Shown: one piece after another, positions 59,269 to 64,000 of the stretch
Layout: every line of letters begins with the position of its first letter
Position numbering within the stretch: position 1 is the stretch's first letter
Assembly: GCF_024400215.1 (NCBI RefSeq)
Contig: NZ_CP053748.1
Coordinates: 5,394,001-5,458,000, forward strand
DNA length: 64,000 bases
Reading direction: 5' to 3'
DNA from: Massilia sp. erpn
Lineage (GTDB): Bacteria > Pseudomonadota > Gammaproteobacteria > Burkholderiales > Burkholderiaceae_D
Notes under the pieces: model-generated
The model's input: only the letters and a program-made list of their open reading frames with translations
Database searches by the model: none
What the model was told of the DNA's origin: nothing
Position numbers and translations under genes: made by a program

Positions 59269-60771
59269 TCAAGTTTTCTTGGCCGGATCGCTGATGTTGA
59301 AAACGCGCCGCACCAGGCTTTCCAGCGCCAGGAACACGCCTTCCACGCCAAAGCCGGCGACAAAGGACAGGGCCGAGCTGCTCAGCGCCCAGCTGCCCAG
59401 CAGCCCTGCCTCCTTACCGCCCGCCTGCGACGATGGGCTGATGAACAGGGCAATGCAGGCGCCGATCGTCGCACCCAGCGCCAGTTGCAGCAGCGCCAGC
59501 GAGTAATCGCGCGGCGACAGCAGGCTTTCGCGCATCTTGGCCCACAGGTCGCGCACCACGGCGGCACCCGCGCCCAGCACGCCGTAGAACAACGGCAGCA
59601 CAGCGGTGCCGACCACCATGGTCACGATCTGGGCCAGTTCCTCCGTATTGCTTTGCGCCAGGGCAGCCGGGTAGAAAGCCTGGCCGCCGCTGAACCAGCC
59701 GCCCACCTGCTGGTAGACATCGACCCAGGGGCGCAGCCAATTGCCCAAGGCGTCATGGGCGATGGCGATGCGCTGATCGAGTTCGCGTTTGCGGCTGCAG
59801 AGCTGGTATTCCTCGGTGCTGCGGTACAGCGGCGTGGCGTCGGGCGCGAACAGCGAACAGAACTGAACAGGACGGGCTGCGGCGCGCGCCTTGGCCTGCC
59901 CTTGCGCGTCGGCTTGGGTCTGGGTCACGGTCGGCGTGGCGGCGGGACTGGAAGCGCCGTTCTGGCGTTCCTGCTCGTCGCTGGCGAATTTCAGCTCGGC
60001 TTCGGCGATGGTCTTTTGCAAGCCGGCGTCCTGGATCTTCAAGGCTTCCAGATGTTGCAGAATCACATTGCCGCCCGTGATATGCCAGGAAATCACGCAG
60101 GTCGTCGCCAGGCCCAGCAGAAGCAAGCTGACGATCAGGAAGATGCGCCGCTTGAACTTGGCCGCCACGCTCACCAAACCCGGAAACGCGTGGCGGGCCA
60201 GGGTCAGGCGCGTGGGCTTGTCCCAGTAGCCGTTATTGCTGCGGCGTGCCTGCAGCGGCATGAGGGCATGGCCCGCCATGCCGGCGCCGGTCCCGGCGGA
60301 CTCGATGGCGGTCGCGTCCTCCGGCTGCGCGCTTCCGCCATTTTCGGCCAAGGACCGGCCGGCCGTGCCGCGCGGCCTGGTCCAGCGTTGCCAGAGATTG
60401 CTCATGCCGCTGAGCCAGCCGGCCCAGCTGCGCCGGTTTTCCTCGCCCACCACCAGCAGGGTAAAGGCGATGGTCATGCCGGTGGCGGGACGGGCCGCGG
60501 CGTTGAGTTTATCCTTGGCGCACAGCAGTTTGACGGCCTGATCGACCTTGCTTTCGGCGCTGCCATCGGCCGCCAGGCCGATCATGCACAGCTCGCGCAC
60601 CTTGGGCATGTGCTCGTCGGACGCGGCCATGGGCGGCGCATACCAGCTCTTGTCCCAGCGACCGGAAATATGGTCGAGCAGTAGAAAAACTTCGTTGAGT
60701 TCGCGGGCGAAGATGAAATCCTCCAGCCTTTGCGCGTCGGGATTGGGCTTGCCGCTTTCTTGCGTGGTCAT
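59269..60771 (-). CDS. large membrane protein of unknown function
   Basis: No family is recognised. The 500-residue product has a soluble N-terminal region (about 1-195, LEDFIFARELNEVFLLLDHI and others), a TM at about 212-233 (IFLIVSLLLLGLATTCVISW), a periplasmic-type region with helices and two Cys in CSLFAPDATPLY/LCSRKREL context (about 300-340), and three further TMs near 385-410, 430-450 and 465-485. Repeated AENGG and ATP-like low-complexity linkers are present. It is transcribed on the minus strand after the acylase gene with a gap of about 110 nt. It may be a membrane sensor or channel; nothing supports a specific role. Confidence 0.7.
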   Translation of the reverse strand: MTTQESGKPNPDAQRLEDFIFARELNEVFLLLDHISGRWDKSWYAPPMAASDEHMPKVRELCMIGLAADGSAESKVDQAVKLLCAKDKLNAAARPATGMTIAFTLLVVGEENRRSWAGWLSGMSNLWQRWTRPRGTAGRSLAENGGSAQPEDATAIESAGTGAGMAGHALMPLQARRSNNGYWDKPTRLTLARHAFPGLVSVAAKFKRRIFLIVSLLLLGLATTCVISWHITGGNVILQHLEALKIQDAGLQKTIAEAELKFASDEQERQNGASSPAATPTVTQTQADAQGQAKARAAARPVQFCSLFAPDATPLYRSTEEYQLCSRKRELDQRIAIAHDALGNWLRPWVDVYQQVGGWFSGGQAFYPAALAQSNTEELAQIVTMVVGTAVLPLFYGVLGAGAAVVRDLWAKMRESLLSPRDYSLALLQLALGATIGACIALFISPSSQAGGKEAGLLGSWALSSSALSFVAGFGVEGVFLALESLVRRVFNISDPAKKT

Positions 60772-60881
60772 GATGTGCTCCCGCAGCCGCGGAACAGCGG
60801 CTGATCAGCACATTCTGCGCCGCCACGCTGGCGGCGCAGCGCCGGCGCCAGCGGGAGCTTTGCGCCAGCGCAAACGGGGCC

Positions 60882-63089
60882 TTATTCGCCGGGGTGGTAC
60901 TTGCGCTCCAGATTTTTTTCCACGTCTTCGCGGTAGAACAGCACTTCCTTGAACTCGCCGCGCGCATACATTTCGGCCTGGTCCATAAAATGCGGGGAAG
61001 CCGGGTCGCTGCTCTGGCCGCCCACCAGAATGCTCTTGGCGCGGATGCGCGGGCCAAACTCGACCGCCGCCACGAAGCTGTTGCCGCGTTCGCCGTAAAT
61101 GCGGCGCGTTTTCGGCGGCGTCAGCGGGCCGTAAGCGGCCAGCGCACCCCAGTTGCCGGAGGCGTACGGGACGGGGATGCTGGGTTTGTCATCGTCGAAG
61201 GATTGCACGATGTCACCGCTCAGGCGCTGGAAACGGTTGATCTCGCCCCACGGCGTCTTCCAGCTGCCGAAGTCCGACTCCAGACGCGCCGAGGCCCGCG
61301 TCAGCGCTTCCAGGCGCTGCTGGGTCGTGATCTGGCTGCCCAGATAATCGAGCACCGGCATGCGCTTCTCGCGCGCCGCCGCGCCATGAGTCTTGACCAG
61401 TTCCTGCAACCAGTAGATGGCGAGCGAGGTCGGCACCGAGTTCAGGCTATAGCGCATATTCCAGTCGCGCAGCAGGGAAATCTGCTCGGTCAGGCCGGCT
61501 TTCAGCAAGTCGCTGGCCGGCGATTCGTCATAGGCGCGCACCAGTTGCGGCAGCAGCGGCTCGAAGGCGGTCAGCTGGCTGTCGTAGGCGGCGGCGATCA
61601 GGCTGTCGAGCGTGAAGTCCTGCTGATTTTGCAGCATGCGCACGGCGTGGATGCCGCGCGCATTTTCCGGATACACCGACATATAGGCCGGGTAGTCCTG
61701 GCGGCGCGGGCTGTAGGCGCCGGCCGCCGAGAACGGCCAGTTATTGGTGTTTTGAATCCAGCCATTTTTCGGATTGAAGAGCTGGATGGTGTCCTTCACC
61801 GCATGCAGGCCCTTCCAGTCGGTGGCGGGATTGCTGCCGTCGACCGGTTTGGTGTAATCAAACGCCGCATCGCGCACCGGCACGAAATTACCGTGGAAGT
61901 AAGCGATATTGCCGTCCGCATCCGCATACACGGTATTGTTGGACGAGTTGGTGCGCAGCTCCATCGCCTTGTAGAACGCGGCGTAATTGCGCGCCTTGGT
62001 GCGCACATAGGATTGCGTGAGCGCCTTGAGCGGCTCGTTCATCAGCGCCACCGCCACCCATTTGCCATCCTGTTCGCGCACGATCGGACCGTGATGGGTG
62101 AAATAAGCGGTAACGGTTTTCTCGGCCATGCCTTGCGCCGTCTTGTACGGCAGGCGGATCGCCACCGCCCTCACCGGACGCTGCTCCTTGCCGTACTGGT
62201 AGACCAGCTTGCCGTCCTGCTCGGCGATGCTTTCCACGAACTCGTCGATCACATCGGCGCCGCCCGAGGTGTGCATCCAGCCCAGGCGCTCGTTAAAGCC
62301 CTGGTAGACGAAGAATTGGCCCCAGGTCACGGCGCCATAGGCATTCAGTCCCTGGCGGCTGACCACATGGATCTCGGGCCGGAAATAGAAGGAGGTGTGC
62401 GGATTGATCATCAGCAGCGCATGGCCCGACTTGCTCAGGGCCGGCGCAATGGCAAAGCCGTTGGAACCGCTCGGTTCCTTTTCCATGGCCAGCGCCGGCA
62501 TGGCTTGCGGACGTTGAGGCGCCTTGGAATAGAAGGCTTCCAGCTGCCTGAGGTCGATCGATTCGATATCGCCGCCGATACTGCCTTCGCTGAAACTGAG
62601 CGCCATCCACGGTTCGAAGCGGGTCAGCAGCCGCGGCTGCACGTCCGGATGCGTATGCAGGTAGAAGTTCAGGCCATCGGCCCAGGCGCCCATCAGCTTC
62701 TTCAGCCAGGCCGGGCTGGCCTGGTACTGGCTCTTCAGCAGCTCGGGCGTGATGAAGAGCTTCATGCGCAAATCCTGGTACAGCGCCTTCTCTCCCTCGA
62801 CCTCGGCCAGACGGCCCATGGCGTTGATGTAATTCAGCTCGATGCGCTTGAAATCATCCTCTGCCTGCGCATACACCATGCCGAACACGGCGTCGGCGTC
62901 GGTATTGCCATAGACGTGGGCGATGCCCCATTTATCGCGCAGGATGCTGACGCGCTCGGCGGCCATTTTCAGGCGCAGCGCCTCGATCGCGCCGACACCG
63001 CCCGCGCGGGCTGGTGCGGCCGGGGCGGCGATGACGGCCAAGGGCATGGCACAGGCTAATGCAAGCGCAGAACGCGACAGTCTCGGCAT
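60882..63089 (-). CDS. penicillin acylase family protein (N-terminal Ser nucleophile hydrolase)
   Basis: This 735-residue periplasmic Ntn-hydrolase precursor begins with a signal peptide (MPRLSRSALALACAMPLAVI, cleaved near ARA-GG). ATG 63089 has GGAGA upstream; a frame from 63152 adds a meaningless extension. The alpha-chain region has GIAHVYGNTDADAVFGMVYA. The autocatalytic site is at SG/SNGFAIAP with Ser209 as the new N-terminal nucleophile, and the Asn/Arg-containing beta-chain continues to the C-terminus. Members cleave amides of beta-lactams, acyl-homoserine lactones or other acylated amines. The specificity here is unknown. Confidence 0.9.
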   Translation of the reverse strand: MPRLSRSALALACAMPLAVIAAPAAPARAGGVGAIEALRLKMAAERVSILRDKWGIAHVYGNTDADAVFGMVYAQAEDDFKRIELNYINAMGRLAEVEGEKALYQDLRMKLFITPELLKSQYQASPAWLKKLMGAWADGLNFYLHTHPDVQPRLLTRFEPWMALSFSEGSIGGDIESIDLRQLEAFYSKAPQRPQAMPALAMEKEPSGSNGFAIAPALSKSGHALLMINPHTSFYFRPEIHVVSRQGLNAYGAVTWGQFFVYQGFNERLGWMHTSGGADVIDEFVESIAEQDGKLVYQYGKEQRPVRAVAIRLPYKTAQGMAEKTVTAYFTHHGPIVREQDGKWVAVALMNEPLKALTQSYVRTKARNYAAFYKAMELRTNSSNNTVYADADGNIAYFHGNFVPVRDAAFDYTKPVDGSNPATDWKGLHAVKDTIQLFNPKNGWIQNTNNWPFSAAGAYSPRRQDYPAYMSVYPENARGIHAVRMLQNQQDFTLDSLIAAAYDSQLTAFEPLLPQLVRAYDESPASDLLKAGLTEQISLLRDWNMRYSLNSVPTSLAIYWLQELVKTHGAAAREKRMPVLDYLGSQITTQQRLEALTRASARLESDFGSWKTPWGEINRFQRLSGDIVQSFDDDKPSIPVPYASGNWGALAAYGPLTPPKTRRIYGERGNSFVAAVEFGPRIRAKSILVGGQSSDPASPHFMDQAEMYARGEFKEVLFYREDVEKNLERKYHPGE

Positions 63090-63126
63090 AAGGCTTTTCT
63101 CCGGTATATTTTTATGTGGCGCGCAC

Positions 63127-63975
63127 TCAGGACGCGTCGACCAGCGTGGCAATGCGTTCGCGCAGCTCGGCGTTCTCGGCGCGCAGCGCGGCGTTCCTGT
63201 CTTTCAGCTGGGCCACTTCCAGGCGCAGCTGTTCGACTTCGCTCAACGGGGCGCGCTCCTCGGCGCCATATTCGCCCTCGCCTTCCGGCACGGCCTTCGG
63301 TGCTTTCGGCGGACGCGAGGCGGCGCGCTGCTCGCGGATTTCGCGCGCGGCCTGCTGCAGGAACTTCTTGCCGCCGGCGACCGCGGCCACCTGGTCGGCG
63401 TCCGGCAGCGAAGCGACGGTGGCGGCGGCATTGATCGAGATGGTGCCGGCGCGCACCGCCTCCACCAGCTCGGGCGTGGCCGTCTTCTGGATCTTCTCGA
63501 TCTGGCTGATGGTATTGCTGCTCAGGCGCGCGGCGCGCGCGATGTCCTCGCGCGAAGTGCGCACCTTGGGCGCCGGCGCGGCCTCGGCTTCCGGCTCGGG
63601 CGGCGCGATGCTCGCGTCCTCAGCCTGGACGCGGGCGTTATCCTCTTCGGCACGCTGGGCCAGAATGTCTTTCTTACGCAGCGCCAGCACGCCGCGCTGG
63701 AAGTCGGACACGCTGCGGCGGCCGAGATGGTTATCGATCATCCACAGCATCACGTCTTCCATGCTCTTAAAGCTGGTGTTCTGCGTGACCTTGAACGGGA
63801 TGCCGTGCTTCTGGCAGATCGCATAGCGGTTGTGGCCATCGACCAGCACATCGTCCCACAGCACGAGCGCATCGCGGCAGCCTTCGGCCAGCAGGCTGCG
63901 TTCCAGCGCGCTATGCTCCGCCTCGGTCAGCGGCTCGATATAGTCGCGCAGCATATCGTTGATCTTGATTTGCAT
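63127..63975 (-). CDS. ParB-like N-domain protein with C-terminal coiled coil
   Basis: This 282-residue protein has a ParB/sulfiredoxin-fold type N-terminus (about 1-80, LVLWDDVLVDGHNRYAICQK, with the DGHNRY motif), a helix-turn-helix-like segment (TSREDIARAARLSSNTISQI), a low-complexity Ala/Pro/Glu linker and a C-terminal leucine-zipper-like coiled coil (about 245-280, LRLEVAQLKDRNAALRAENA). Proteins of this kind are annotated as plasmid replication/partition-related in this bacterial group, although no parA partner or parS array is seen here. It starts at 63975 near the right edge and lies just upstream of the acylase on the same strand. Confidence 0.75.
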   Translation of the reverse strand: MQIKINDMLRDYIEPLTEAEHSALERSLLAEGCRDALVLWDDVLVDGHNRYAICQKHGIPFKVTQNTSFKSMEDVMLWMIDNHLGRRSVSDFQRGVLALRKKDILAQRAEEDNARVQAEDASIAPPEPEAEAAPAPKVRTSREDIARAARLSSNTISQIEKIQKTATPELVEAVRAGTISINAAATVASLPDADQVAAVAGGKKFLQQAAREIREQRAASRPPKAPKAVPEGEGEYGAEERAPLSEVEQLRLEVAQLKDRNAALRAENAELRERIATLVDAS

Positions 63976-64000
63976 TGATTTAATCCTTGAGTAACCGCGG

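Noticed and set aside
63127..63975. Plasmid or partition locus at the right edge
   Set aside because: The ParB-like protein has no parA neighbour, parS repeats or replication gene in the window, and the surroundings look chromosomal.
1..64000. tRNA, rRNA, insertion sequences, CRISPR arrays
   Set aside because: I looked for cloverleaf-type tRNA ends, direct-repeat/spacer periodicity, transposase frames and terminal inverted repeats and found none I could support.

Overview
This window is chromosomal DNA from a high-GC betaproteobacterium. Gene content (MSHA-type pilus cluster, long hybrid sensor kinases, paired acyl-CoA dehydrogenases, a valine-degradation operon) and codon use suggest the Massilia/Duganella/Telluria side of the Oxalobacteraceae. 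That placement is an inference from the genes; no rRNA or other phylogenetic marker is present. I saw no tRNA, rRNA, insertion sequence, prophage or CRISPR array.

Layout. (1) 1-11569: an MSHA-type IV pilus / type II secretion-like operon, running from the secretin MshL (cut by the left edge) through MshN, MshE, MshG, MshI, MshJ and MshK-like proteins to three pilin-like proteins, with an ABC-2 permease and a TPR-like protein placed among the pilins. (2) 11573-14655: a histidine phosphatase, a phosphotransferase and an acyl-CoA dehydrogenase; the last two look like the separated halves of ACAD10/11. (3) 15107-20535: a 1503-residue hybrid histidine kinase coupled to a REC-GGEEF diguanylate cyclase. 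MshE carries a c-di-GMP-binding type N-terminus, so this pair could feed into the pilus. (4) 20542-23341 (minus): MaoC and two acyl-CoA dehydrogenases. (5) 23531-26911: a Tat-lipoprotein amidohydrolase, a nucleotide-sugar epimerase and a 7-TM SWEET-like protein. (6) 26979-32980: the valine catabolic operon (mmsA, isobutyryl-CoA dehydrogenase, enoyl-CoA hydratase, 3-hydroxyisobutyryl-CoA hydrolase, mmsB), preceded by a palindromic operator and a well-formed cobalamin riboswitch. (7) 33134-42378: envelope and accessory genes (DUF2807 lipoprotein, Sel1 protein, NHL/M23 protein, LprI-domain protein, orphans, serine hydrolase, HEAT protein, SDR). (8) 42848-50003 (minus): prc, and upstream of it a compact peptide natural-product locus of C39-peptidase ABC exporter, HlyD adaptor, ATP-grasp ligase and a 55-residue double-glycine precursor peptide. 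(9) 50365-53531: a divergent HNH-motif membrane protein, a secreted-protein gene broken by an in-frame amber codon, and tdk. (10) 53904-63975: cystathionine beta-synthase and gamma-lyase/synthase, a DUF1778-GNAT toxin-antitoxin pair, a GlxA-type regulator divergent from an isochorismatase-family hydrolase, an orphan membrane protein, a penicillin-acylase-family protein and a ParB-like protein.

The strongest candidates for something new are the ATP-grasp RiPP locus at 45196-50003, whose 17-residue core is Cys/Asp-rich and whose precursor is easily missed, and the cobalamin riboswitch placed in front of a valine-degradation operon. Secondary candidates are a possible 3'-UTR small RNA with anti-Shine-Dalgarno motifs after prc, a 7-TM SWEET-like protein, and an HNH-motif membrane protein divergent from the RiPP precursor.
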